Shown: piece by piece, positions 55,766 through 64,000 of the stretch
Position numbering within the stretch: the first letter of the stretch is position 1
Layout of the letters: every line of letters starts with the position of its first letter
Assembly (NCBI GenBank): GCA_963697705.1
Contig: CAVOPA010000003.1
Coordinates: 1-64,000 of the forward strand
From: CAVUCH01 sp963697705
Lineage (GTDB): Bacteria; Acidobacteriota; Vicinamibacteria; Vicinamibacterales; JAENWD01
Direction of reading: 5' to 3'
DNA: 64,000 nucleotides
The notes under the pieces: model-generated
Seen by the model: the letters and a program-made list of their open reading frames with translations, nothing else
The model's database searches: none
What the model was told of the DNA's origin: nothing
Program-made: the position numbers and the translations under genes

Positions 55766-57517
55766 TCAGTAGACGTACGGTGGCGAATCGAACGGCAGAG
55801 GTCTGGCGCCTGGCGCCCCGCTGAAGGCGACGCAGCAGTCACGTCCGCGGGCCTTCGCTTCGTAGAGCGCCGTGTCGGCTTCGTGCAGCAATCGCTCCGG
55901 CGTCAGGCCGTCGCCAGAGCCGGCAGTCACGCCGATCGACGCGGTCAGGCCTTCGAGGGTGCTGTTCCCATGATGAGCGTGCAGGCCATGGATCGCGAGT
56001 CGCAGCGCCTCGGCACGCCGAAGCGCCACATCGATGGGTGTCTCGGTCAAGACCATCGCGAATTCTTCGCCGCCGAACCGGCACGCGATGTCGCCGCCCC
56101 GGAACGTACGGCCGAGCAGTTCAGCGAGAGCCTGCAGCAGCAGATCGCCTGCCGCGTGCCCGGATGTGTCGTTTACGCGCTTGAAGAAGTCCACATCGAG
56201 CAGCAGCAGGGCGACCGGACGGTCGCTGTGCCGGCGCGCATCGTGGCACTCTCGGCTGAGCGCATCGTGCAGGAAGCGGCGGTTGTACAGGCCGGTGAGG
56301 GGGTCCCGCAGCGACTGCACCTTGAGCGACTCACGCAGACGCAGGTTGGCCAGCCCGGCGCTGATGTGCTCGACGGCCGCCAGCGTCGTGGTGCGCGCGA
56401 CGCCGGGGTCCAGGACCGTCGGTCCGTGCGGCAACGACGAGCAGACCGAACGAGCCTCCGTCGGCCACGAGAGGAACGCACATGGCGTCAACCGAGCCAT
56501 TGAGGTGTGGGCAGGCCGGCGTCGCGCTGCCCGGATCCGCTGCGTGGATGCTCGCCTGCCGCATGCCCCAGCAGTCCTCCCGCGGAAACGACTGCTGCAG
56601 GGTACCGCCTCCGCCCCACGCGGCGGCTCGGTCCAGACGCTCGGCGCTGACCAGGTACAGCGCCCCGGGCGCACCGAACAGGGCCGGCGCGGTTTCTTCG
56701 ATGACGACGCAACCCTCTTCGGGTGAGCGGCAGCCTTGAAGGAAGTGGCTCAGCCGGGATAAACGCGTGATTTCGTCTCCACGCCGTTGCGCCTCGGCCA
56801 CCGCCTCGGCCAGCGTGGCGTTCGCGTGCTCCAACCGATCGGTCGCCTTCCGACGCTCGAGCACGTCGCGGCGCACCATCAGCCCGGCAATGAGGATGGT
56901 GATGAACCCGAGCACGCTGGCCAGCAGCACGTGCACCTGTGCGGTCCGGGCGCGGCTCGCCGACAACGCCTGGCGGTCGCCGAGCACTTCCCGTTCTTCG
57001 CGCTCGATGACCGCGATCGCCTCGATCGCGGTACGCAAACCGCGGCCGATCGCCCTGTCGGCGGCGCCTGGGCAGCGGCCGCCGTCCGATCGGCAGGCGT
57101 CGCGCCGTACAGGTGGCGGAAAGGTGCGGTTGCGCCGTCGATCACGGCGGCGAGTTGCTGGAGGCGTTGGCGCTGCGGCCCGGAGTCGAGCAGTTCGTTC
57201 AGCTCGCGGCGGAGCCGGATCGTCTCGAGGTAGGCGACGTGTGGAGAGTCGCGCTCCAGAGGCTGGCCGGGAACTCGAGTCGCGAGCTCGGAGGCTCCGA
57301 ACTCGCGAAGGGACCCTTTCAGCGCCTGCAACCGCTCGAGCGCCTCGACGCTGCGCGTGGCGGACGCGTTCGCGGCAACGAGATCCGCGATGCTGGCCTG
57401 GGTCACCGTGCCGAGAGCCACGAGCACCAGCAACGCGAGCCAGAACCCGAGCGCCGCGTGCACCTTCGGCAGTCGGTACGGGCCCGTGGACGGTGAGGCC
57501 ACGCGCCGGAAGCACAC
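55766..57517 (-). pseudogene. CHASE3-like/GAF/GGDEF diguanylate cyclase, two frameshifts
   Basis: From a GTG at 57517: a transmembrane helix (ALGFWLALLVLVALGTVT), a periplasmic helical sensor of CHASE3 style (ATRSVEALERLQALKGSLREFG), a second helix (VLLASVLGFITILIAGLMV), then after a frame change near 57060 a GAF domain (LSHFLQGCRSPEEGCVVIEETAPALFGAPGALYLV). A second change near 56430 leads to the GGDEF domain: LRDPLTGLYNRRFL, LLLDVDFFKRVND, CRFGGEEFAMVL, ending at 55766. The GGEEF variant is usually active. It would make c-di-GMP in response to an envelope signal. Confidence 0.85.
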
Positions 57518-57780
57518 CCGGCGCGGCCGACGGCTCCTGGCGCTCGAGCGAAACGGAGGCGGACAAGATGTCTGAAATATCAGGTTGGGATGTAATCACG
57601 GCGCCTGCGGTTGCCGGGGTTGCGTCACTTATCGGTTCCAAGCCGCGCATCGAACAGCCTCCTTGCGCTGCCGAACCGGACTTTGCCCCGGGGCCGACCC
57701 GACTGCATTCGTTCCAGTTGCTGTCCCCCACTCCATTTGTGAAACTACTCTCGCGTCGCGACCCTCACCAAGGAGGCACT

Positions 57781-58296
57781 GTGCGGATTGGCGACATGCT
57801 GCTGCCGGACTTCGACCACGAGATGGCGGTCACGCGGACCTTGATGGAACGAGCGCCGGAGTCCCGCCTCCAGTGGACGCCTCACCCGCGGTCGTGGACG
57901 CTCGCAGAACTCTGTGTGCATCTCGCGCAGCTTCCGCTCTGGGGCGTGATGGTCATCCGGCAGACCGCGTTCGATCTGCATCCCGTGGACGGCACACCTC
58001 TTCCGCGACCCCGCTTCGAGTCTCATGCCGCGACGCTCCGCACGTTCGACGAGCACGTCGCCCAGGCGCGCCACGAGATCAACGGCGCCGCCGATGAGGT
58101 GTTGCTGGCCCGGTGGACCCTGCAGGATGCCGGACGCACGGTGTTCACGATGCCCCGCCTCTCCGTGATCCGGTCGTTCGTCCTGAGCCACATGATCCAC
58201 CACCGCGGCCAGCTGAGCGTGTACCTGCGCCTCTGTGACGTGCCACTACCCGCGATCTACGGGCCGACGGCAGACAGCGCCACGTCCGACGCCTGA
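57781..58296 (+). CDS. DinB-family protein
   Basis: GTG 57781 follows AAGGAGG by five bases, so the much longer frame upstream is not used. 171 residues, four-helix bundle: MLLPDFDHEMAVTRTLMERAP, WTPHPRSWTLAELCVHLAQLP, and the terminal SHMIHHRGQLSVYLRL. The histidines of HLAQL and HHRGQ fit the DinB metal site. Members include thiol-dependent transferases; a specific substrate cannot be assigned. Confidence 0.88.
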   Translation: MRIGDMLLPDFDHEMAVTRTLMERAPESRLQWTPHPRSWTLAELCVHLAQLPLWGVMVIRQTAFDLHPVDGTPLPRPRFESHAATLRTFDEHVAQARHEINGAADEVLLARWTLQDAGRTVFTMPRLSVIRSFVLSHMIHHRGQLSVYLRLCDVPLPAIYGPTADSATSDA

Positions 58297-58351
58297 CCCG
58301 CTCAACCGGCGGCTCGTCTCGCCAGGGTGGTTCGGGTGTATCCTGCCGGCC

Positions 58352-59304
58352 ATGTCACTCACCCGACGAGACGCCCTTCGCCTGACCGCCGTCACGCCGC
58401 TCGCCTCGCTGCTGCAGCGCTCGAGCGCAGCCGCTGGTCAACCGCAGCCTGATGCGCGCCGACGCGTGTGCGGCTCGCCGTGTCGACTTACTCGTACTGG
58501 CACTTCAGGGATCCGAAGTATCCCGTGCAGCGCGTGATCGAGGACGCGGCGCGCCTGGGCTTCGACGGCGTCGAGCTGTTGCATCGCCAGATGGACGGGG
58601 AGTCGCCGGAATACATCAACGGGCTCAAACAGGCGGCCTTCCGCCGCGGCCTCGCGATGCCGATGCTGTCGATCCACCAGGACTTCGTCTCGCCCGACGC
58701 AAAGGAGCGGCAGGCCGCGATCGACCACACCGTGCGCTGCATCGAGCTCGCAGCACGGCTCGGCATTCCGGCCGTGCGCCTCAATTCCGGGCGATGGAAG
58801 ACAATCAAGTCGTTCGATGACCTCATGAAGGTCAAAGGCGAGGAGCCCCCGCTGCCCGGCTATACGCTCGAGGACGCGTTCGGATGGTGTATCGAGAGCA
58901 TCCGCGCATGCCTGCCCACCGCCGAGCGCAACGGCGTCGTGCTCGCGCTCGAGAACCACTGGGGCCTGACCACCGACGTCGATCACCTGCTGCACATTCA
59001 TAGCGCGGTGGCGTCGCCCTGGCTCGGCATCAACCTCGACACCGGCAATTTCCCTGGCGACCCCTACGCCGGTATCGAGAAGCTCGCGCCGCACGCCACC
59101 ATCGTGCAGGCGAAGACGTACTACGGCGGCGGCGAGTGGTACACGCTCGACCTCGATTACCCGCGAATCGCACGCATCCTGCAGAAGGCGGGCTTCAGCG
59201 GGTGGGTCTCGCTGGAGATGGAAGGCAAGGAGCCCCCGGAGACCGCCGTGCCCAAGAGCCTTGCGGTGCTGCGCCAGGCCTTCTCCACCGAAGGGAAGAG
59301 CTGA
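58352..59304 (+). pseudogene. Sugar-phosphate isomerase/epimerase-like TIM barrel, TAT leader in another frame
   Basis: ATG 58352 encodes a twin-arginine leader, MSLTRRDALRLTAVTPLASL. A one-base shift near 58465 leads into RLAVSTYSYWHFRDPKYPVQ, the start of the AP_endonuc_2-type TIM barrel. Metal-site and barrel motifs follow: LGFDGVELLHRQMDG, LENHWGLTTDVDHLL, LGINLDTGNFPGD, VSLEMEG. About 317 residues when joined. Exported members accompany Gfo/Idh enzymes in sugar catabolism. Read without correction, translation could start at GTG 58468 and give an unexported form. Confidence 0.85.
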
Positions 59305-59313
59305 TCAGGACGG

Positions 59314-61161
59314 TCACCAGCCGACCGGGTGGCCACGGTTCTGCTCGTCGAGCCACGCCTTCAGCGGCGCGAAGTAGTCCACGATCGCGGTGGCATCCAT
59401 TTGCCTCTGACCCGTGAGCGCCTCCAGCGCATCGGGCCATGGCCGGCTCGTGCCCATTGCGAGGGTGCGCCGCAGCCGCTCTCCCGCCGCCTGGCTGCCG
59501 TAGATCGAGCACCGGTGCAGCGGCCCGCGCTGCCCGGCCGCCTGGCAGAGCGCACGGTGAAACTGGAACTGCAGGATCCGCGCGAGGAAATAGCGCGTGT
59601 ACGGGTAGTTCGCCGGCACGTGGTACTTCGCGCCGGGATCGAAGTCGTCCTCGCTGCGCGCGACCGGCGCGGCGACGCCTTGGTACCGCGTCCGCAGGTC
59701 CCACCACGCCTTGTTGTAGTCGGCCGGCTTGATCTCCCCTGAGAACACGCGCCAGCGCCACTGATCGATCAGCAGCCCGAACGGGAGGAACGCGATCTTG
59801 TCGAGCGCCTGGTGCAGCAGCAGCCCCGTGTCTCCCGTCGCTGGCGGCACGACGTCGATGACGCCGATCTGTTTCAGGTACGCGGGCGTGACCGAGAGCG
59901 CGATGGTGTCGCCGATGGCCTCGTGGAACGCCTCGTTGGCGCTGTTCATGAAGAGGAACGGCTGCTGACGGTAGGCGAGCTGATAGAAGTTGTGCCCGAG
60001 CTCGTGGTGCACGGTGTTGAAGTCGTCCTCGTTCACCTGGATGCACATCTTCAGCCGCACGTCCTGCTGGTTGTCGATGTCCCACGCGCTCGCGTGGCAG
60101 ACGACATCGCGATCGGCGGGCTTGGTGAAGAGCGAGCGCTCCCAGAACGTCGCTGGCAGCGGATCGAACCCGAGCGACCTGAAGAAGCCCTCGCCCGTTC
60201 GGACGATGGCGCGCGCGTCCATCTTCTGCGCGCGCAGCCGCTCGCTGACGTTGTACGCGCGCGTCTCGCCGGCGGGCGCCACGACATCGTAGATGTTGCC
60301 CCACTCCTGGGCCCAGGGATTCCCGAGCAGGTGCGCCGGGATCGGTCCGGCCGGCGGCACCAGCGCGGCGCCGTACCGCTCGGCCAGACGCCGGCGCACG
60401 TAAGCGTGCAGCGACACGTAGAAGGGCCGGACCTGCTGCCACAGGCGCTCGACTTCCGCGGAGAACTGGTCGGGCGGCATGTCGTAGTTCGATCGCCACA
60501 TCGCGCCGGTGTCGTCGAATCCGAGCTCGCGCGCGCCCGTGTTGGTGAGATCGACGAAGCGCGTGTAGCGGGTCCGCATGGGAGGGGCGATGCGACGCCA
60601 CCCGACCCACAGGTCCGCCAGCTCCGCGGGATCGCGGCTCTCGGCCATGATCCGCTCGATGGCGGTGATGTCCAGGCACTCCTGTGCCCCGCTCTTGCCC
60701 GCACGGCAGTAGGTACCCTTGCCGTAGTCGGCCTCGAGCGACGTCGCGACACGGGTCAACTCCGCTCGTTCCGCGCCATTCGCCGGTGCCGGCATTGTCA
60801 GCTGGAGCCGGAGCAGCATCAGCTTCCGCGCGAGGTCCGGCGGCAACTCGAGCGATCGATAGCGGGCGGCCTGCTTGGCGAAGTCGGTCGCCGCCGTAAT
60901 TTGCGCTTCGCGCGTCTCGGCAGCAATCGCCTGCGTGTCGCTGGTGATGTAGGTGGACTGGACCCAAGCGGCGCGCGAGGCGCGCACGCCGAGCGTGTTC
61001 AGCGTCTCCTCCGCCTCCGCGATGAAGCGGCGGGCGTCTTCGACGGTCACCGGGCCATCCGCCGCAGGCGCCTGCGCCAGCAGCAACGCCGCAGGAACGA
61101 GGAGCACGAGCGCGCCGAGCCAGGATGCGCGCGAGGGCGGGCGTGGAGCGTGGGTCCGCAT
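59314..61161 (-). CDS. M2-family peptidyl-dipeptidase (ACE-like)
   Basis: 615 residues, the size of single-domain bacterial ACE homologues. An N-terminal hydrophobic signal (WLGALVLLVPAALLLAQA) sends it to the periplasm. The zinc site is HHELGH at about 385-390 with the third ligand in NEAFHEAIGD (Glu about 414). Flanking M2 motifs are present (NSANEAFHE, PFGLLIDQWRW). It removes C-terminal dipeptides from peptides. Intact. Confidence 0.95.
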   Translation of the reverse strand: MRTHAPRPPSRASWLGALVLLVPAALLLAQAPAADGPVTVEDARRFIAEAEETLNTLGVRASRAAWVQSTYITSDTQAIAAETREAQITAATDFAKQAARYRSLELPPDLARKLMLLRLQLTMPAPANGAERAELTRVATSLEADYGKGTYCRAGKSGAQECLDITAIERIMAESRDPAELADLWVGWRRIAPPMRTRYTRFVDLTNTGARELGFDDTGAMWRSNYDMPPDQFSAEVERLWQQVRPFYVSLHAYVRRRLAERYGAALVPPAGPIPAHLLGNPWAQEWGNIYDVVAPAGETRAYNVSERLRAQKMDARAIVRTGEGFFRSLGFDPLPATFWERSLFTKPADRDVVCHASAWDIDNQQDVRLKMCIQVNEDDFNTVHHELGHNFYQLAYRQQPFLFMNSANEAFHEAIGDTIALSVTPAYLKQIGVIDVVPPATGDTGLLLHQALDKIAFLPFGLLIDQWRWRVFSGEIKPADYNKAWWDLRTRYQGVAAPVARSEDDFDPGAKYHVPANYPYTRYFLARILQFQFHRALCQAAGQRGPLHRCSIYGSQAAGERLRRTLAMGTSRPWPDALEALTGQRQMDATAIVDYFAPLKAWLDEQNRGHPVGW

Positions 61162-61358
61162 GAACCGATTCTAGTGGAGCGCGGCGCGCGCATTGGCGAA
61201 ACGCACGGCCGATGCGACGGGCAGCCGCTCGGCGACATTCGAACCGACGAGGACGCTTGTCGCTTATCGCGTGCAGACCGGCGCGGCTAGCATCGCTGAA
61301 ACGCGCAGCCTGAATGCAAAACGCAAGGAGTTATCTGACTGATCACGCTTCGAGGGGA

Positions 61359-61905
61359 CTAGCTGCCCTGTCGTTTCTTCATTTCCGCGATCAGCGACTC
61401 CAGCATCCGGACGTAGTGCGCGTCGGCCTCGCTGAAGGTGGCGTTGTACGCGTCTTCGCTCAGTTTGCGCTTCTTCCACTCGCCGTCGAACGGAAACCGA
61501 GTGTCGCCCTTGGAGTAGATGTCGAAGGCCGCCGCCGAGCGTCGGGACCGGATACCGTCGGCGCCCATGTCCTCGATGAAGACCTTCGTGGCGAGATCGA
61601 CCGCGACGTTCAAGTCGATGTACGCGTCGCGGTCTTTCCGCTGGGCGATGCGCTCGTTGAGCAGCGCCGGAACCGCGTACTTCGACGAGACGACAAGCAG
61701 TTGCCCGGGGAAGAACAACGCGGCGACGAACACGTCTTCGGTGCCGGCCTGCCGTGTGGCAATGCTCGTGAGCTTGGCGCGTTCGAGCATCCCGGCGAGC
61801 TCCTGAGCGAGCGCCACCGAGCGGCTGTCCTGAGCGACGGCGGGCACGGCGAGCAGTGAGGCCAGCGCCAGCGTCAGCCAGCCAGGGCCGAAGATCTCTT
61901 TTCAT
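61359..61905 (-). CDS. Secreted hypothetical protein, start frameshifted in an A4 run
   Basis: The mature part (DSRSVALAQELAGMLERAKLTSIATRQAGTEDVFVAALFFPGQLLVVSSKYAVPALLNERI) is well composed; the protein ends EMKKRQGS. Its frame lacks a good start, but a signal peptide GWLTLALASLLAVPAVAQ lies just upstream, and an ATG at 61905 is out of frame only because of a run of four A (61899-61902 on the plus strand). Removing one A gives MKEIFGPGWLTLAL. About 180 residues. The family is conserved but unnamed as far as I know. Confidence 0.78.
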
Positions 61906-62014
61906 GGGACACCCCGCGGACTGAGAAGGAGGGTGTGTTCTACCATGCGCTCCCCCGGGCGTCAACGTGCGCGCCCGGAGGGCGTGAACCCCAGGCTCGT
62001 CGTTCAGCCGTCCA

Positions 62015-62446
62015 CTAGCCGATGAACAGCGGATCGTCTTCGTCTGCGCGCGATGAGCGGCGTCGCGACGAGTCCTGCCGGGCATCGCGCAGCGAGGACA
62101 GCGCCGCCCGCAGCCCGGCCATCACCGCGAGCCCCTCTCTGGCGGGCGCCATGATGACCTGCTGCACCACGGAGGTCGCCTCCTCGACCTTCGCGCTGAC
62201 GTCGGCGAACAGGCGATCGGCCCGCTCGACCTGCGCGGTGGCGAGGGCCGAGGCGCGCGCGGCCTCGGCGCCGATCGTGTGCAGGTTGGCGACGAGCGGC
62301 CCCATGTCGCGCTCGACCTGCTCGGCCAGCCGGTTCACGCGCTGGGCGAGCCGTGCCCCGGCGACGATCGCGCCCACCTGGATCAACGCCATCACGAGCA
62401 CCGCACCCGCGATGATGCCGAGAAAGACGTTGCTCCACTCCGTCAC
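62015..62446 (-). CDS. Membrane-anchored DUF948-like coiled-coil protein
   Basis: 143 residues: an N-terminal helix (VFLGIIAGAVLVMALIQVGAIVAG) and a long amphipathic coiled coil (RVNRLAEQVERDMGPLVANLHTIGAEAARASALATAQVERADRLFADV), then a disordered Arg/Ser tail. Its start overlaps the stop of the YtxH gene by four bases (ATGA type), which implies translational coupling. Confidence 0.82.
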   Translation of the reverse strand: MTEWSNVFLGIIAGAVLVMALIQVGAIVAGARLAQRVNRLAEQVERDMGPLVANLHTIGAEAARASALATAQVERADRLFADVSAKVEEATSVVQQVIMAPAREGLAVMAGLRAALSSLRDARQDSSRRRSSRADEDDPLFIG

Positions 62447-62742
62447 ATGGGCTCCTCGGTCGCTTGCGGCCCCCGGGCCTCCTCGTAGGCGCGGCGTCCG
62501 CGATCGACGGCGCTCTGCACGCCCTCACGCTGCCGCCTGAGGAATTCGGCACCCTGCTGTGTAGCGGCGGCCGCCGCGGCGGCGGCCCGCTCACGGCCTT
62601 CGCGCGCCTTGTCGTTGAGGAACTGGCGCGTTTCGTCGCCCGCCGCCGGCGCGAACAGCAGCGCCACCGCGGCGCCCGCGATGGTCCCGGCAATGAACGC
62701 CAGCATCACCGTGCCGCCGCCGACTGCATCGTGTCTGGACAT
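62443..62742 (-). CDS. YtxH-domain envelope protein
   Basis: 99 residues. A glycine-rich helix (MLAFIAGTIAGAAVALLFAPAAGDETR) is the YtxH signature, followed by a long Ala/Arg/Glu helix. Such small proteins are membrane-associated and often stress-related. It lies between the MCE gene and the DUF948-like gene in one operon. Confidence 0.88.
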   Translation of the reverse strand: MSRHDAVGGGTVMLAFIAGTIAGAAVALLFAPAAGDETRQFLNDKAREGRERAAAAAAAATQQGAEFLRRQREGVQSAVDRGRRAYEEARGPQATEEPM

Positions 62743-62788
62743 GATGGATGTCTCCCCGGGCCGGATGGCCCATGGCTCTGACGGTACA

Positions 62789-63829
62789 CTAAAAAATGCT
62801 GACTTTGACGCGCAAGTACTTCTGCGGATCCTTGCGGATGTCCGAGACCAGGCCCCGCATCTCGGTCGCGGCGGAGTTCAGGTTGTCGTACAACTGCTTG
62901 TCGTGCAGCAGTTGGCCAGCCGTTCCCTGTCCCTCGTTGAGCCGCGTCGTGAGCGTATCGAGCCGCTCGGCGACGGAATTGAGCCGGTTGTACAGCGCCG
63001 GATCCGTCACGAGTTTGCCCGCGGTGCCTTCGCCGCGGCTGATCTTGCCGGTGAGCGCGTCGACGTTCGCGGTCGTCGACGAGAGCGAGTTGGCGAATGC
63101 CGGGTCGTTCATCAACTTGCCGAGGCTGCCCTCGCCCGCGTTCAGCCGCGCGGTCACGGCCTGCAGGTTCCTGAGCGAGGCGTCCAGGTTGCGGTACACG
63201 CCGTCGTTCTGCAGCAACTGACCCGCGGTGCCGCGCCCCGCCCGCAGACTCTGGGCCACGCCCTCCGCCGCGTCGACGAAACCCTGCACGTCGCGATAGA
63301 GGGCCTCGTCGGTGAACAGTTTGCCCACGGTGCCTTTACCTGCGCGGATGTCTTTGATCAGCTGCGTCGCCTGTTCGAGGCCCTTGGTCGCGCCTTCGGC
63401 CACGTCGGCGAGCTGACCGGGCGTGCGCCGGCTGGGCACGTATCCGTACTCAGGCACCGGCGTACCGTCATGCGCGGCAGTCAGGTCGAGCGACGCCTCG
63501 CCCAGCAGTGAAATCGCGCCGATCACTGCGATCGATTTCGTCGTGATTCGGGGCTGCATCTCGCGCGAGAGCTGGAAGGTGACCTCGACATCGGTGCCGT
63601 TGAAGGCGACGCCCTTCACGGTGCCCACTTCCACGCCGGAGACGCGCACGGGCGCGCCCGGCTTGAGGCCGGCGACGTTGTCGAACTTCGTCTTGAGGGT
63701 GTAGCGCTGCCAGAAGAAGCCCCCTTCGCCGCTCACCAGGAAGATGACGGTGGTGGCGATCGCCACCGCCACCACCGCAAGGATACCAACCTTCAGTTCC
63801 GTCCACCCGAGCGAACGCGTGCGTGGCAT
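62789..63829 (-). CDS. mlaD: MlaD/MCE-family lipid-transport protein
   Basis: ATG 63829, 346 residues. An N-terminal anchor helix (ELKVGILAVVAVAIATTVIFLVSG) is followed by the MCE domain (LKTKFDNVAGLKPGAPVRVSGVEVGTVKGVAF, STKS-like EVTFQLSREMQPRI). The C-terminal half has five tandem units with GxGTxGxLxxDxxxYxxL at about 33-37 residue spacing. MCE proteins form hexamers that carry lipids between membranes. The partner ATPase gene is directly upstream. Intact. Confidence 0.92.
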   Translation of the reverse strand: MPRTRSLGWTELKVGILAVVAVAIATTVIFLVSGEGGFFWQRYTLKTKFDNVAGLKPGAPVRVSGVEVGTVKGVAFNGTDVEVTFQLSREMQPRITTKSIAVIGAISLLGEASLDLTAAHDGTPVPEYGYVPSRRTPGQLADVAEGATKGLEQATQLIKDIRAGKGTVGKLFTDEALYRDVQGFVDAAEGVAQSLRAGRGTAGQLLQNDGVYRNLDASLRNLQAVTARLNAGEGSLGKLMNDPAFANSLSSTTANVDALTGKISRGEGTAGKLVTDPALYNRLNSVAERLDTLTTRLNEGQGTAGQLLHDKQLYDNLNSAATEMRGLVSDIRKDPQKYLRVKVSIF

Positions 63830-63893
63830 AAGAGCGGGAGCCTTTCTCGGTACTCGCGGGCGGGGCAGCCGATCGGCCGCACGCCGCCGCATC

Positions 63894-64000
63894 CTACGAC
63901 AGGAACGTCTTCAAATACGGGTCGGTCGAGCGCTTCAACTCGCCCGCCGGTCCCTCGAAGATGATGCCGCCGTCCTTCAGCATGATGAACTCGGCCTCCT
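63894..64000 (-). CDS. mlaF: ABC transporter ATPase, C-terminal end (partial)
   Basis: The visible 34 codons read EAEFIMLKDGGIIFEGPAGE, LKRSTDPYLKTFLS, then TAG, the typical end of MlaF/Ttg2A-type ATPases with the DGxIIFEG strand. The rest lies beyond the window. The stop is 65 bases before the MCE gene start. Confidence 0.75.
   Translation of the reverse strand, partial: EAEFIMLKDGGIIFEGPAGELKRSTDPYLKTFLS

Noticed and set aside
59812..61290. 492-codon plus-strand open frame
   Set aside because: Shadow of the M2 peptidase gene.
1..64000. CRISPR array
   Set aside because: No series of near-identical 25-40 base repeats with regular short spacers was seen, and no cas gene.

Overview
The window looks like chromosomal DNA of a GC-rich soil or sediment Acidobacteriota, most likely of the Vicinamibacteria type. 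This is inferred from gene content: several serine/threonine kinases fused to TolB-like or WD40 propellers, an acidobacterial-type ECF sigma factor beside one of them, PEP-CTERM proteins, twin-arginine Gfo/Idh oxidoreductases and an M2 peptidyl-dipeptidase. No rRNA and no complete tRNA gene was found.

Layout. From 1 to about 42 kb the sequence is accessory and decayed. It holds a cut-off membrane protein, a tRNA-Arg 3' half, an FG-GAP protein, three broken kinase genes (4.0-6.7, 6.8-9.6 and 15.8-18.4 kb), a serine recombinase with two unusual genes beside it (9.7-12.2 kb), a transposase scrap, a shattered tannase, a TAT-exported molybdopterin oxidoreductase (19.4-20.7 kb), and a gene-poor stretch with structured repeats (20.7-22.2 kb). 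Small secreted proteins and PEP-CTERM genes follow (22.3-33.1 kb), with a Crp regulator. At 32.2-34.8 kb two tRNA 3' halves sit beside a frameshifted tyrosine integrase, with a metH scrap next to them. A large WD40 kinase (35.0-38.2 kb) is divergent from its likely partner sigma factor (39.1 kb). A SulP STAS scrap lies at 42 kb.

From about 43 to 64 kb the DNA is denser and mostly intact: a CHRD PEP-CTERM protein, an SH3/beta-barrel protein, aquaporin, SemiSWEET plus GH13 hydrolase, a response regulator, a ribbon-helix-helix protein, a UPF0145 protein, divergent Gfo/Idh oxidoreductases, an SDR, a cREC-type receiver, a CHASE3-like/GAF/GGDEF enzyme, DinB, a sugar-phosphate isomerase-like protein, an M2 peptidase, and an MCE (MlaD)-ABC-YtxH operon that runs off the right edge.

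How genes work together. The GH13 hydrolase and SemiSWEET form a sugar-use pair. The two Gfo/Idh enzymes and the isomerase-like protein fit periplasmic sugar-acid or polyol oxidation. The MlaF/MlaD/YtxH group fits envelope lipid transport. Sigma factor plus WD40 kinase is a typical acidobacterial signalling pair.

Caution. At least a dozen unrelated genes carry single-base frameshifts. Some loci (kinase at 15.8-18.4 kb, tannase) have so many that real decay is likely. Isolated ones, such as an A4 run at 61.9 kb, could be sequencing errors. I cannot separate the two from this sequence alone.
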